Source of the DNA: Nocardia acididurans
GTDB taxonomy: Bacteria; Actinomycetota; Actinomycetes; Mycobacteriales; Mycobacteriaceae
DNA: 64,000 bases
Direction of reading: 5' to 3'
Assembly: GCF_016741815.1 (NCBI RefSeq)
Contig: NZ_JAERRJ010000009.1
Span: forward strand, 310,001-374,000
In this document: positions 49,844 through 59,023 of the stretch, piece after piece
Numbering within the stretch: position 1 is the stretch's first letter
Layout: each line of letters starts with the position of its first letter
Made by a program: the position numbers and the translations under genes
The notes under the pieces: generated by a model
Databases searched by the model: none
What the model saw: the letters and a program-made list of their open reading frames with translations, nothing else
Told to the model about the DNA's origin: nothing

Positions 49844-51019
49844 ATGCCCTCCACACCGACTGTCGCCCGGCTGCGGCCCTTCGCCTCGACGATCTTCGCC
49901 GAGATGACCGAACTCGCTGTCAAGCACGGCGCGGTCAATCTCGGGCAGGGGTTTCCCGACTCCGACGGCCCGGCGGGCATGCTCGAGGTGGCGCGGCAGG
50001 CCATCGCGGACGGATTCAACCAGTACCCGCCCGGGCGCGGGGTGCCCGCGCTGCGGCAGGCCGTGGCCGCTGATCGCGCGCGGCGGTACGGGACGCACTA
50101 CGACCCGGACAGTCAGGTGCTCGTCACCGTCGGTGCGACCGAGGCCATCGCCGCGACAATTCTCGGGCTGGTGGAACCGGGCGACGAGGTGGTGCTCATC
50201 GAGCCCTACTACGACTCCTACGCCGCCGCCATCGCCCTCGCGGGGGCACAGCGCCGCACCGCGCGGCTGGTGCCCGAGGGTGACGGGTTCGCCCTCGACC
50301 TGGACAGCCTGCGCGCCGCCATCACCCCGAAAACCCGTATGCTGCTGGTGAATTCACCGCACAATCCGACCGGCACCGTGCTCTCGCGCGCCGACCTCAC
50401 CGCCATCGCGGAACTCGCGATCGAACACGATCTCTACGTCATGTCCGACGAGGCGTACGAGCACCTCGCCTTCGACGGCCACCAGCACATCAGCATCGCC
50501 ACCCTGCCCGGCATGTTCGAGCGCACCGTCGTGATCTCCAGTGCCGCCAAGACTTTCAGCGTCACCGGCTGGAAGATCGGCTGGGCCTGCGCGCCCGCGC
50601 CGCTGCTCGACGCCGTCCTGGCCGCCAAACAGTTCCTCACCTTCGTCGGCGGCGGCCCCTTCCAGCCCGCCGTCGCCCACGCCCTGCAGCACGAACAGCA
50701 GTGGGTCGCCGCCCTCCGGGACACCCTCGCCGACAAGCGACTTCGCCTCTCGGCCGCCCTCGCCGACGCCGGCTTCGCTGTGAAACGCAGTGACGGAACC
50801 TATTTCGTCTGCGCCGACATCACCCCCCTCGGCGCGACCGACGCCTACGCCTTCTGCCGCGAACTCCCCGAACGCCTCGGCGTCGCCGCCGTCCCCGTCA
50901 GCGTCTTCGCCGACGACAAAGCCTCCTGGAATCACCTGGTGCGCTTCACCTTCTGCAAGAAGGAGGAGACCATCGCCGAAGGCGTACGCCGCCTCCGCGC
51001 GGGCGTCCGCGTCGGCTGA
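49844..51019 (+). CDS. Class I/II PLP aminotransferase (DapC-like)
   Basis: 391 residues; fold type I aminotransferase: GQGFPDSDGPAGMLEVA, YPPGRGVPALRQA, NSPHNPTGTVLS, DEAYEHLAFDG and the PLP-lysine segment SSAAKTFSVTGWKIGWA. Similar to M. tuberculosis Rv0858c (DapC, N-succinyl-diaminopimelate aminotransferase), which also lies upstream of the XPB helicase; kynurenine or methionine aminotransferases are alternatives. TATCCT 6 nt before the ATG indicates a leaderless start. Note GTYFVCAD near the C-terminus. Confidence 0.85.
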   Translation: MPSTPTVARLRPFASTIFAEMTELAVKHGAVNLGQGFPDSDGPAGMLEVARQAIADGFNQYPPGRGVPALRQAVAADRARRYGTHYDPDSQVLVTVGATEAIAATILGLVEPGDEVVLIEPYYDSYAAAIALAGAQRRTARLVPEGDGFALDLDSLRAAITPKTRMLLVNSPHNPTGTVLSRADLTAIAELAIEHDLYVMSDEAYEHLAFDGHQHISIATLPGMFERTVVISSAAKTFSVTGWKIGWACAPAPLLDAVLAAKQFLTFVGGGPFQPAVAHALQHEQQWVAALRDTLADKRLRLSAALADAGFAVKRSDGTYFVCADITPLGATDAYAFCRELPERLGVAAVPVSVFADDKASWNHLVRFTFCKKEETIAEGVRRLRAGVRVG

Positions 51020-51102
51020 TCAGCCCGCGCCCGTAGACGGTCGCCTCTGGGCGGCCGCGTCTCTCGGCGGCTGCCCCGGAATGACGGGTAGGGGTATCCG
51101 CC

Positions 51103-51747
51103 TCAAGCGGGCACTGGGCGAGCACGGTCGGTGGCTACCAGCGCCGCCATCGCGCCCAGCACCGTGCCGGTGACCGCGCGCTGGGCACGCAGCCACAGCG
51201 GCCGTCCGGCGAGGAACGTCGCCACCATGCCCGCGCTCAGCACGATCAGTCCGTTCACGGTGACGGCCACGGCGATCTGCACCGCGCCCAGGCCCAGGCT
51301 CTGCAACCACACCCGGCCGTGTTCGGGCACCACGAATTGCGGGATCAGCGCCATGTACATGATCGCGATCTTGGGATTCAGCAGGTTCGTCACCAGGCCC
51401 ATGGTGAACAGGCGGCGGGTGGGGTCGGCGGGCAGCTCCTCGGGGGCGAAGGGCGAGATCCCGCCCGGCCGTAGCGTTTTCCAGGCCAGCCAGAGCAGAT
51501 ACGCCGCGCCCGCGAGCTTCAGCGTCAGGTACAGCGCGGGGACCATGGCGAAGACCGCAGTGATCCCCGCGGCCGCCGCGACCAGGTAGACGAGGAACCC
51601 CGCCAGCACCCCGGCCAGGGAGACCAGGCCCGCCCGGCGGCCCTGCGACACGGTGCGGGAGACCAGGTACATCATGTTCGGGCCGGGCGTCAGCACCATG
51701 CCCAGCGCCGCCACCGCCACACCCAGCACCGCAGTCGTCTCGATCAT
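51103..51747 (-). CDS. LysE/RhtB family exporter 1
   Basis: 214 residues, six hydrophobic segments. The N-terminal GMVLTPGPNMMYLVSRT and GRRAGLVSLAGVLAG motifs define the family of amino-acid exporters. The substrate is uncertain (homoserine, lysine or threonine for relatives). Separated from a second LysE-type gene by the M1 peptidase. Confidence 0.88.
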   Translation of the reverse strand: MIETTAVLGVAVAALGMVLTPGPNMMYLVSRTVSQGRRAGLVSLAGVLAGFLVYLVAAAAGITAVFAMVPALYLTLKLAGAAYLLWLAWKTLRPGGISPFAPEELPADPTRRLFTMGLVTNLLNPKIAIMYMALIPQFVVPEHGRVWLQSLGLGAVQIAVAVTVNGLIVLSAGMVATFLAGRPLWLRAQRAVTGTVLGAMAALVATDRARPVPA

Positions 51748-51800
51748 GCCTTCGATGCTGCTCGGTCATGTGCTGCCCTGTCGCGGGCCAGTGGAGCAGT

Positions 51801-51825
51801 ACTGGACCGCGCCGCCGCGTCCAGT
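51801..51825 (-). terminator. Likely terminator after the M1 peptidase gene
   Basis: ACTGGAC / GTCCAGT arms with an 11-nt GC-rich loop, 6 nt past the peptidase stop. Confidence 0.5.
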
Positions 51826-51830
51826 CGCGC

Positions 51831-53255
51831 CTAGGTGCGCAGCGAGCCCGGGTACAGGTACTCGTCGGCGGGTGGTTCCTCGCGATCCAGCCAGGCATCG
51901 AAGAATCCGGTCAGGTCCTGCTCCGTTCGTGACTGCACGAATTTCCGGAACTCCGGCATGGAGGCGTTCCCGAAGGCGTTCTTGTTCACGAATTCGTGGA
52001 TCGCGGGGAAGAACACCTCGTCGCCGATGGTGCGGCGCAGCGCGTGCAGGAACAGCGGGCCGCGGTAGTAGACCGAGGTGAATTCCCTGTCCACACCCGG
52101 ATTCTGCAGCGGCACCTGCCAGAACTTGGGGTTGTCGTAGTACTCGGCCAGCGTGCTGCGGTACTCGGCGTCCACGTCCAGGCCCTCTTTGCGTTCGGGC
52201 CAGAGGTAGTCGGCGGTGTAGCTGGCGAAGCATTCGTTCAGGCAGATGTCGGACCACTGCTTGATCGACATGGAATCGCCCCACCACTGGTGCGCGATCT
52301 CGTGCACGACCGTCTGCAGATCCGTCCACGGCGCGTAGATGGGCCGCGACTGGGTCTCCAGCGAGAACTGGAGTTCGGTGTCCACGTAGATGCCGCCCGC
52401 TACATCGAATCGGTACGGGCCGTACAGCTCCTCGGAGAAGTCCAGGATCTCCGGCAGCCGCAGTTCCAGTTCCTTGGCGTCGAGCGCGTCGGGGGCGAAG
52501 GCGCTCAGCAGCGGAGTTCCGTTGGCGCGCACCTGATCCAGGAATTCGAACTTGTCGATGGCGATGGTGGTGAGATATCCGATGATCGGCTGCCGCATCT
52601 CCCAGTCGGTGGTGCGGTTCGGGCCGTTCACGACGTCGCGCGTCTTCAGGCCGTTCGACATCACCTCCCACTCCGCGGGCACCGTGGCGTGCAGCGCGAA
52701 AGTCGCCTTGTCGAGCGGCGTGTCGTTGAGCGGGTACCAGCTGGTGGCCGAATGTGGTTCGCCCGCAACGAAAGCGCCGCCGGTGGGGGAGAGCACCCAG
52801 CCCTCGCCGTCGGTGCCGGTCACCTCGCCCGCGTACTCCACCCGCACCGAGAACGGCAGGCCGGGCAGCAGCGGGATCAGCGGCGTGATCACCAGTTCGT
52901 GCTCGTCGGTGCGGTCGAACCAGGCGGGCATATCGTTCACCGACACCTTGGTGACCTGCGGGCCGCTGTAATCGAGGTTGAACACGCGCAGCAGCTGGGT
53001 GGCCACGGCGTCCACGCGGGTGGCGCCGGTGAGCTGACGGGTGGGCGGGTCGTACCCGATGGTGACGTCGTAGTGCGTGGCGTCGTAGCCGCCGTTGCCG
53101 TCCAGCGGATAGTAGGGATCACCGAGGCCGGGCGCGCCCACCGTCGGATCGGCCGGATCCGCCTGCGCGGGAGCCGCTCCCACACCGGCGAGCAGTACCG
53201 CGCTCACCGCCGCGTACCGCCACCAGCCGCGCCTGATATCCCGTGCCCCGAACAA
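51831..53255 (-). CDS. Secreted M1 family metallopeptidase
   Basis: 474 residues with a signal peptide (AAVSAVLLAGVGAAPAQA). The zinc site is HEIAHQWWGDS near residue 321, with the third ligand in LNECFASYTADYLW, the spacing expected for M1. The substrate-recognition strand reads ELQFSLETQSRPIYAP in place of the classical GxMEN, as in other short actinobacterial M1 proteins. Probably an extracytoplasmic aminopeptidase. TTG start preceded by a GGGGCGG-type RBS. The C-terminal ERAP-like domain is missing. Confidence 0.88.
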   Translation of the reverse strand: MFGARDIRRGWWRYAAVSAVLLAGVGAAPAQADPADPTVGAPGLGDPYYPLDGNGGYDATHYDVTIGYDPPTRQLTGATRVDAVATQLLRVFNLDYSGPQVTKVSVNDMPAWFDRTDEHELVITPLIPLLPGLPFSVRVEYAGEVTGTDGEGWVLSPTGGAFVAGEPHSATSWYPLNDTPLDKATFALHATVPAEWEVMSNGLKTRDVVNGPNRTTDWEMRQPIIGYLTTIAIDKFEFLDQVRANGTPLLSAFAPDALDAKELELRLPEILDFSEELYGPYRFDVAGGIYVDTELQFSLETQSRPIYAPWTDLQTVVHEIAHQWWGDSMSIKQWSDICLNECFASYTADYLWPERKEGLDVDAEYRSTLAEYYDNPKFWQVPLQNPGVDREFTSVYYRGPLFLHALRRTIGDEVFFPAIHEFVNKNAFGNASMPEFRKFVQSRTEQDLTGFFDAWLDREEPPADEYLYPGSLRT

Positions 53256-53351
53256 GAATTCCGCCCCTTCCCGCCTGCCGTCGATGCGCCGATGCTAGCC
53301 GCCGCCGGGCCCGGAACCCGTCCCCGAGCCCCGGCTGCGTGTTGCGCGACC

Positions 53352-53990
53352 TCAGTGACTGTTGCCCGAGACCGCCACGCTCGCACCCAGGCCGATGATC
53401 ATGACGCCGCCCGCGCCGCCGACCGCGTCCAGCCGCTTCGGGGACCGCGCGAACCAGCTGCGCGCCGACCCTGCCGCCAGCGCCCACGCGCTGTCGGACA
53501 CCAGGGCGATGGCCAGGAAGATCAACCCGAGAATCATCAGCTGCACCGGCATGAGCCCGCTCGCGGGATCCACGAACTGCGGCAGCACCGCGGAGAAGAA
53601 GACGATGGCCTTCGGATTGGTGAGTCCCACCAGCACCGACTGCCGGAAGGCGCGGCGGTTGTGCGCGGCCTCGGCGCTGGTGCCCAGGGCCTCTCGCAGC
53701 GATCGCCGCTCCCGGATCGCCTGGATGCCGATGTACATCAGATACAGCGCACCCGCGAGTTTCACGACGGTGAGCGCGACGGCGGATGCCTGCAGGATCG
53801 CGCCGAGCCCGGCGGCCACCAGGATCAGCACGCCCAGCACCCCGATGGAGTGCCCCAGCACCGACAGCAGTGCGGCCCGGCGACCGGCGGACAGTGCCCG
53901 GCCGATCACGAAAAGCACACCGGGACCGGGAATTACGATGAGGACCACTGCGGCGACGAGAAACGCCAGCAGGTTCGCGGCGGGTATCAT
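53352..53990 (-). CDS. LysE/RhtB family exporter 2
   Basis: 212 residues; VVLIVIPGPGVLFVIGRALS and GRRAALLSVLGHSIG are the family N-terminal motifs, and LVGLTNPKAIVFFSAVLPQF the central one. Related to the exporter at 51103-51747 in fold but not a close copy. TAGACT lies 6 nt before the ATG, a leaderless layout. Confidence 0.88.
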   Translation of the reverse strand: MIPAANLLAFLVAAVVLIVIPGPGVLFVIGRALSAGRRAALLSVLGHSIGVLGVLILVAAGLGAILQASAVALTVVKLAGALYLMYIGIQAIRERRSLREALGTSAEAAHNRRAFRQSVLVGLTNPKAIVFFSAVLPQFVDPASGLMPVQLMILGLIFLAIALVSDSAWALAAGSARSWFARSPKRLDAVGGAGGVMIIGLGASVAVSGNSH

Positions 53991-54031
53991 CGACCCAGTC
54001 TATGCCCGCACCGCAAGGCGGTTTCCGGGCG

Positions 54032-54700
54032 CTATCGCCGGAGCTCTTCGGGTAGCTGCTGTGGATCGAGCAGCAGCCGCTTGGCATCCACCCGCCGCAC
54101 CTTGGCCGCCAGGTCCAGATTGTCGGTGAGCAGCTTCCACTCGACCTCGCGGATGGACTGCCGGGCGTTCTCGATGATGTTGAGGTCGCGGGTGCCCCAC
54201 GCGATGGGCATGGTGCTCACCGACTGCCACAGTTCCCCGACCGCGGCGGGCGCGCGGTCGATGCGCACCGTCACCGCCGGAACCCGCTCGCCGGTCTGGG
54301 CGCGATGGCCGGGCAGGGTGCGGACCGTGCGGGTGATGAGCGCGTAGCGCGGCCCGTCGGCATTCGGCTTGGCCAGATCCACCAGGGCCAGCAGGATGGT
54401 GCCGCGCTTGGAGGTCTCCGACACCACGGCGGGCACGAGTTCGCCTGTGGCGTACAGCTTGTCGACGCGCCCGCGATGCGGCGTCCACAGCCCGATGAAC
54501 AGTGAGGTGGCCGCGCCCAGCGCGAAGGCCACGGCCAGCAGGTACGACCACGGATGATTCAGCCACACCAGGAAGGCGGTGCCGAGCCACAGCACGGCGG
54601 CCACGGTCATCGCCGCGATCCGCAGCCGCCGCAGATCGGCGACGACTTCGTTGACCGCCCGGGCATGCTCACGGTCCACCGCGAATTCGAAGCGTCGCAC
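54032..54700 (-). CDS. DUF3239-like membrane protein
   Basis: 222 residues. A polar N-terminus (RRFEFAVDREHARAVNEVV), two membrane helices (about 30-48 and 52-72), then a cytosolic or exposed beta-rich domain (VPAVVSETSKRGTILLALVD, YALITRTVRTLPGHR). Order and motifs recall the mycolata DUF3239 family; function unknown. GTG start with GGGAGG 8 nt upstream. Confidence 0.65.
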   Translation of the reverse strand: MRRFEFAVDREHARAVNEVVADLRRLRIAAMTVAAVLWLGTAFLVWLNHPWSYLLAVAFALGAATSLFIGLWTPHRGRVDKLYATGELVPAVVSETSKRGTILLALVDLAKPNADGPRYALITRTVRTLPGHRAQTGERVPAVTVRIDRAPAAVGELWQSVSTMPIAWGTRDLNIIENARQSIREVEWKLLTDNLDLAAKVRRVDAKRLLLDPQQLPEELRR

Positions 54701-54740
54701 GTGCGTCCCTCCCGCCTTATGGAGGCAAATCCTCCACTTT

Positions 54741-56399
54741 CTATCCTATCGTCGGCCCGAGTAGGTCGTCCGCATCGGTGATGCGATAGGCATACCCCTG
54801 CTCGGCCAGGAAACGCTGCCGGTGCGCGGCGTATTCGGCATCCAGCGTGTCACGCGCGACAACTGAATAAAAATGCGCCTGACCGCCGTCCTGCTTGGGC
54901 CGCAGCAGCCGCCCCAGCCGCTGCGCCTCCTCCTGTCGTGACCCGAAGGTGCCCGAAACCTGCACGGCCACAGACGCTTCCGGCAGGTCGATGGAGAAGT
55001 TGGCGACCTTCGACACCACCAGCACCGGAATCTCCCCGCGCCGGAAGGCGTCGAACAGCTCCTCGCGCTCCCTGGTGCGGGTGGAACCCTGGATGACCGG
55101 GGCGTTCAAATGCTCGCCCAGCTCCTCGAGCTGATCCAGATACGCGCCGATCACCAGGCTCGGGGCGTCCTTGTGCTTGGCCAGAATCGATTCCACCACA
55201 GGCAGTTTCGTGCGTGCGGTGGAGCACAGCTTGTAGCGCTCCTCCGGTTCGGCGGTGGCGTAGGCCATGCGCTCGGCATCGGTGAGCGTCACCCGCACCT
55301 CGACACAGTCGGCGGGGGCGATCCAGCCCTGCGCCTCGATGTCCTTCCACGGCGCGTCGTAGCGCTTGGGGCCGATGAGCGAGAAGACATCGCCCTCACG
55401 GCCGTCCTCGCGGACCAGGGTGGCCGTCAGGCCGAGGCGGCGGCGGGACTGCAGATCGGCGGTCATCCGGAAGACGGGCGCGGGCAGCAGATGCACCTCG
55501 TCGTAGATGACCAGGCCCCAGTCGCGGCTGTCGAACAGCTCCAGATGCCGGTACTCGCCCTTGGTCTTGCGGGTGATGACCTGATAGGTGGCGATGGTGA
55601 CCGGGCGGATCTCCTTGCGCTCACCCGAGTACTCGCCGATCTCGTCCTCGGTGAGCGAGGTGCGCGCGAGCAGCTCACGCCGCCACTGCCGGCCCGCCAC
55701 CGTATTGGTGACCAGGATCAGCGTGGTCGCCTTGGCCTTGGCCATGGCCGCCGCGCCCACCATGGTCTTGCCCGCGCCGCAGGGCAGCACCACGACGCCC
55801 GAGCCGCCCGCCCAGAACGAGTCGGCGGCCATCTCCTGATAGTCGCGCAGCTGCCAGTGGCCGCCCGCGTAGTCCAGGTCGATCTGATGCGCCTCGCCGT
55901 CGACATAGCCCGCCAGGTCCTCGGCGGGCCAGCCGATCTTCAGCAGCATCTGCTTGATCCGCCCGCGCTCGGACGGATGCACCACCACGGTGTCGTCGTC
56001 GATGCGCGCGCCCAGCATCGGCGCGATCTTCTTGTGCCGCAACACTTCTTCGAGGACGGCGCGGTCCAGGCTGATCAGGGTGAGACCGTGCGCGGGATGC
56101 TTCACCAGCTGCAGCCGGCCGTAGCGGGCCATGGTGTCGACGATGTCCACCAGCAGCGGCTGCGGCACCGCGTACCGCGAGAACTTGACCAGCGCGTCCA
56201 CCACCTGCTCGGCGTCGTGCCCCGCGGCGCGCGCGTTCCACAGCGCCAGCGGGGTGATGCGGTAGGTGTGCACGTGCTCGGGCGCGCGTTCCAGTTCGGC
56301 GAACGGCGCGATGGCCTGCCGTGCGGCGTCGGCCGACTCGTGGTCGACCTCGAGCAGCAGCGTCTTGTCACTCTGAACGATCAGCGGACCGTCGGTCAT
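54741..56399 (-). CDS. DNA repair helicase XPB
   Basis: Bacterial XPB (Rv0861c, Ercc3), a 3'-5' ATP-dependent DNA helicase. 552 residues. N-terminal helicase-associated domain, then Walker A LPCGAGKTMVGAA, DEVH box VIYDEVHLLPA, GLTATLVREDGREGD (RED motif) and motif VI EEAQRLGRLLRPK. ATG at 56399 follows GGAGG 4-5 nt away. In M. tuberculosis the gene neighbours the helicase-like Rv0862c; here three genes separate them (homologue at 59024-61363). Confidence 0.93.
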   Translation of the reverse strand: MTDGPLIVQSDKTLLLEVDHESADAARQAIAPFAELERAPEHVHTYRITPLALWNARAAGHDAEQVVDALVKFSRYAVPQPLLVDIVDTMARYGRLQLVKHPAHGLTLISLDRAVLEEVLRHKKIAPMLGARIDDDTVVVHPSERGRIKQMLLKIGWPAEDLAGYVDGEAHQIDLDYAGGHWQLRDYQEMAADSFWAGGSGVVVLPCGAGKTMVGAAAMAKAKATTLILVTNTVAGRQWRRELLARTSLTEDEIGEYSGERKEIRPVTIATYQVITRKTKGEYRHLELFDSRDWGLVIYDEVHLLPAPVFRMTADLQSRRRLGLTATLVREDGREGDVFSLIGPKRYDAPWKDIEAQGWIAPADCVEVRVTLTDAERMAYATAEPEERYKLCSTARTKLPVVESILAKHKDAPSLVIGAYLDQLEELGEHLNAPVIQGSTRTREREELFDAFRRGEIPVLVVSKVANFSIDLPEASVAVQVSGTFGSRQEEAQRLGRLLRPKQDGGQAHFYSVVARDTLDAEYAAHRQRFLAEQGYAYRITDADDLLGPTIG

Positions 56400-56536
56400 C
56401 GCACCTCCAGGAATGTCCGGGCCCGAGCGGGCCGTGGTCCATTGTTCCTGATGACACCGACAGTGCGGGGCGGTGAATTCCGCGAAAACGGTCAAGACCC
56501 GAGTTCCTGTGGCTACTATCACCCAAAACTGGACAG

Positions 56537-58102
56537 GTGACCATGTTGATACGTGCGAAACGATGGCTGGCGGGTGCGGCGACGGTGGGCTGCGCACTCA
56601 TGACGGTGCCCGGGACGACGGCCCAGGCGGCCCCCGACGCTCCGGCGGCGAACCTCCGGATCGAGGGCTCCCGCTTCGTGGACGAGTACGGGCGGGTCGT
56701 GCTGCTGCACGGCGTCAACAATGTCGACAAGGACGCGCCCTACGTGGAACTCGGCGACGGTTTCACCCTCACCGAACAGGACGCGGCGCTGCTCGCGGGG
56801 CACGGCTTCAACACCGTGCGGCTCGGGGTCTCCTTCGACGGGCTGATGCCGACGCGCGGCATCGTCGACACGGCGTACCTGGACCGGGTGGCCGCCGTGG
56901 TGGACACCTTGGCGCAGTACGGAATTCACACCCTGCTCGACAACCACCAGGACGGGCTGTCGGAACTGTGGGACGGCAACGGCTTCCCGGAATGGGCGCT
57001 GACGACCCGGCCGGGAGCGGGAGAACCCAATCCCGGATTCCCGCTCTACTACCTCATGCCGAGCATGAACCTGGGCTGGGATGAGGTGTGGGACAACAAC
57101 AACGGCGTCCTGGACTACCTCGGTCAGGCGCTGGGCGCACTCGCCGCCCGGCTCGACGGGCACGCCGGAGTACTCGGCATCGAGCTCATGAACGAGCCCT
57201 GGCCGGGGACCGCGTTCCTGTCCTGCTTCCCCGACGGCTGCCCCGGCTTCGACACGAAATATCAAGCGGCCATGCAGAAGCTGACCGATGCGGTGCGCGC
57301 CCGCGACGGCGACATCCCGGTGTTCTGGGAGCCGAACGTGACCTGGAACGAGACCATGCCGTCGAATCTGGGCAGGAATCCGCCGATCACCTCACCCGGC
57401 ATCGCCTTCGCGCCGCACGACTACTGCATTCCGAGCCAGTTGGCCATCTATCTGGGACTGCCGGCCTTCCTGCGTGGGCTGTGCTCGGTGCAGCAGGACA
57501 AGACCTGGGGCAATATCGACTCGTTCAGCGCGCGGACGGGGATACCGACGCTGGTCACCGAATTCGGCGACGGCGACGCGAGCGTGCTGGCACAGACGCT
57601 GCGGCGCGCCGATGAGCGGTTCATCGGCTGGCAGTACTGGCACTACGCGTCACGGTTCGGGGCGGGCGGGCCGCGGCCGGACCCGTTCCTCGGGGAGCTC
57701 GGGTGGGAACTCGTGCGGACCTACCCACAGGCCACCGCGGGCACGCCGGGCCGCATGATCTTCGATTCGGCGACCGGCGACTTCGCCTACCGCTACACGC
57801 CGCGTGCGGCGGCGAAACCCACCGAGATCTATGTGTCCGATCTGCACTATCCGGACGGCTACCGGGTGCGGGTGGACGGCGGCGTGGTCACCTCGGCGGC
57901 GGGGGCCCGGGTGGTCACCGTCGAGGCGAGTTCCGCGCTGCCGGTGACCGTGCACATCGAGCGGCCCGGTTCGCCGGGCGCGACGCTGCCCGGCGATTCC
58001 GCCGGAACGGGATCCGCTGGATCGGGGTCGGCCGGAACGGGATCCGCCGGAACCGGTTCGGCGGGAACGGGTTCGGTGGGAACCGCGTCCTCCGGGCAGT
58101 AA
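56537..58102 (+). CDS. Secreted GH5 glycoside hydrolase (endoglycoceramidase-like)
   Basis: 521-residue extracellular enzyme with signal peptide (WLAGAATVGCALMTVPGTTAQA). The TIM barrel carries acid/base Glu in IELMNEPWPG and the nucleophile Glu in TLVTEFGDGD. VLLHGVNNVDKDAPY and LDNHQDGLSELWDG are close to Rhodococcus endoglycoceramidase-type GH5 proteins, so a glycolipid or sterol-glycoside substrate is likely. A small C-terminal beta domain is followed by a low-complexity tail of GTGSAG repeats. GTG 56537 or ATG 56543 may be the start. Confidence 0.88.
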   Translation: MTMLIRAKRWLAGAATVGCALMTVPGTTAQAAPDAPAANLRIEGSRFVDEYGRVVLLHGVNNVDKDAPYVELGDGFTLTEQDAALLAGHGFNTVRLGVSFDGLMPTRGIVDTAYLDRVAAVVDTLAQYGIHTLLDNHQDGLSELWDGNGFPEWALTTRPGAGEPNPGFPLYYLMPSMNLGWDEVWDNNNGVLDYLGQALGALAARLDGHAGVLGIELMNEPWPGTAFLSCFPDGCPGFDTKYQAAMQKLTDAVRARDGDIPVFWEPNVTWNETMPSNLGRNPPITSPGIAFAPHDYCIPSQLAIYLGLPAFLRGLCSVQQDKTWGNIDSFSARTGIPTLVTEFGDGDASVLAQTLRRADERFIGWQYWHYASRFGAGGPRPDPFLGELGWELVRTYPQATAGTPGRMIFDSATGDFAYRYTPRAAAKPTEIYVSDLHYPDGYRVRVDGGVVTSAAGARVVTVEASSALPVTVHIERPGSPGATLPGDSAGTGSAGSGSAGTGSAGTGSAGTGSVGTASSGQ

Positions 58103-58209
58103 CGAGCAGATGTGAAAAGCGTATGTAACGCGCGAACCGCCGCGCACGAACTCAGTGCAGAGCGCCACAATTGGTCGGTTGCCCAGATTAATGTCGAGAG
58201 GGATAACTC

Positions 58210-58308
58210 GTGAACACAAGCCTCGCACTCCTTGCCCAGATGCTCGGCACCCTCAGCAAGCTCACCCTGTCGGGACTCAACGGGATGTACCTGTACAACG
58301 TGCTCTGA
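58210..58308 (+). CDS. Candidate 32-residue small protein
   Basis: GTG after GAGAGGGA encodes MNTSLALLAQMLGTLSKLT then LSGLNGMYLYNVL. Leu-rich and amphipathic, with no charged residues except one Lys. The RBS spacing (about 7 nt) and isolation in a 300-nt gap favour a real gene, but I do not recognise a family. Could be a small membrane-active or signalling peptide. Confidence 0.45.
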   Translation: MNTSLALLAQMLGTLSKLTLSGLNGMYLYNVL

Positions 58309-58406
58309 GAATCGTTTGCGGCGCTGATGCGGTCGCTGCTGGTCGAAGGGTATTCTCACCGCGTTCACGGCAGCCGTGAATTGTTCGGTGAGAAAGGTTT
58401 TCGCTA

Positions 58407-58925
58407 GTGAAGTTCGCAGGAACGAGGCTGGTAACCCGCCTCGGGCTCGCCCTCGTGGCGGTGGCCGTGCCGGCCGTGACCGGGTGTTCCATGATCAAGG
58501 ACGCCAGCAAGTCCGATACCGCGAAGGCGGCGGTCGGCGACTGCATCAACGTGCTCGAAGGGGCGTCGGCCAAGACCGAACCGGTCGACTGCTCCTCCGA
58601 GAAGGCCGTCTACAAGGTCATGCAGGTATTCGATTCGACGACCACCTGCAAGGAGGGCTACACCTCCTACGAGGAGACGCTGAACGGCGGCACCACCGCG
58701 TTCCTGTGCCTGGCGCCGAACCTCAAGGAAGGCGTCTGCTACAACGAGAACCCGAGCACCGGCTACCGGTTCGTCGACTGCACCGCCCCGGAAGCCTCCT
58801 TCAAGGTGACCAAGCGCATCGACGGCAAGGCCGACGAATTCGAGTGCGCCAGCGCCGACGCCGTGAACTTCATCGTGGTCCCGGACCCGGCCACCACCTT
58901 CTGCCTCGGCACCGCCAAGGCCTGA
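58407..58925 (+). CDS. LppU-like lipoprotein
   Basis: 172 residues, GTG start. Signal peptide with lipobox AVTGC (Cys at 27). The mature part has paired cysteines in the LppU/SCO3897 pattern: AVGDCINVLEG, VDCSSEKAVYKVMQVF, LCLAPNLKEGVCYNEN, RFVDCTAPEASFKV and a final TTFCLGT. Likely an exported cell-envelope lipoprotein stabilised by disulfides; function unknown. Confidence 0.8.
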   Translation: MKFAGTRLVTRLGLALVAVAVPAVTGCSMIKDASKSDTAKAAVGDCINVLEGASAKTEPVDCSSEKAVYKVMQVFDSTTTCKEGYTSYEETLNGGTTAFLCLAPNLKEGVCYNENPSTGYRFVDCTAPEASFKVTKRIDGKADEFECASADAVNFIVVPDPATTFCLGTAKA

Positions 58926-58945
58926 TCCCCACTCTCGGGAGGGCT

Positions 58946-58972
58946 CTCAGGGGCTTCGCCCCCGAACCCCCC
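58946..58972 (+). repeat. Short GC-rich dispersed element, copy C
   Basis: CTCAGGGGCTTCGCCCCCG then AACCCCCC, 20 nt after the lipoprotein stop. Same family as 2624-2649 and 26228-26252. Confidence 0.6.
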
Positions 58973-59023
58973 GAGCCGGGCCGCCGGGAGCGCTCTCGGA
59001 ATTCTCGCTTTCGCGTGTCCGGG

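Noticed and set aside
51996..54347. 783-codon plus-strand frame across the M1 peptidase and LysE genes
   Set aside because: Spans three real minus-strand genes and their intergenic DNA; composition is a shadow.
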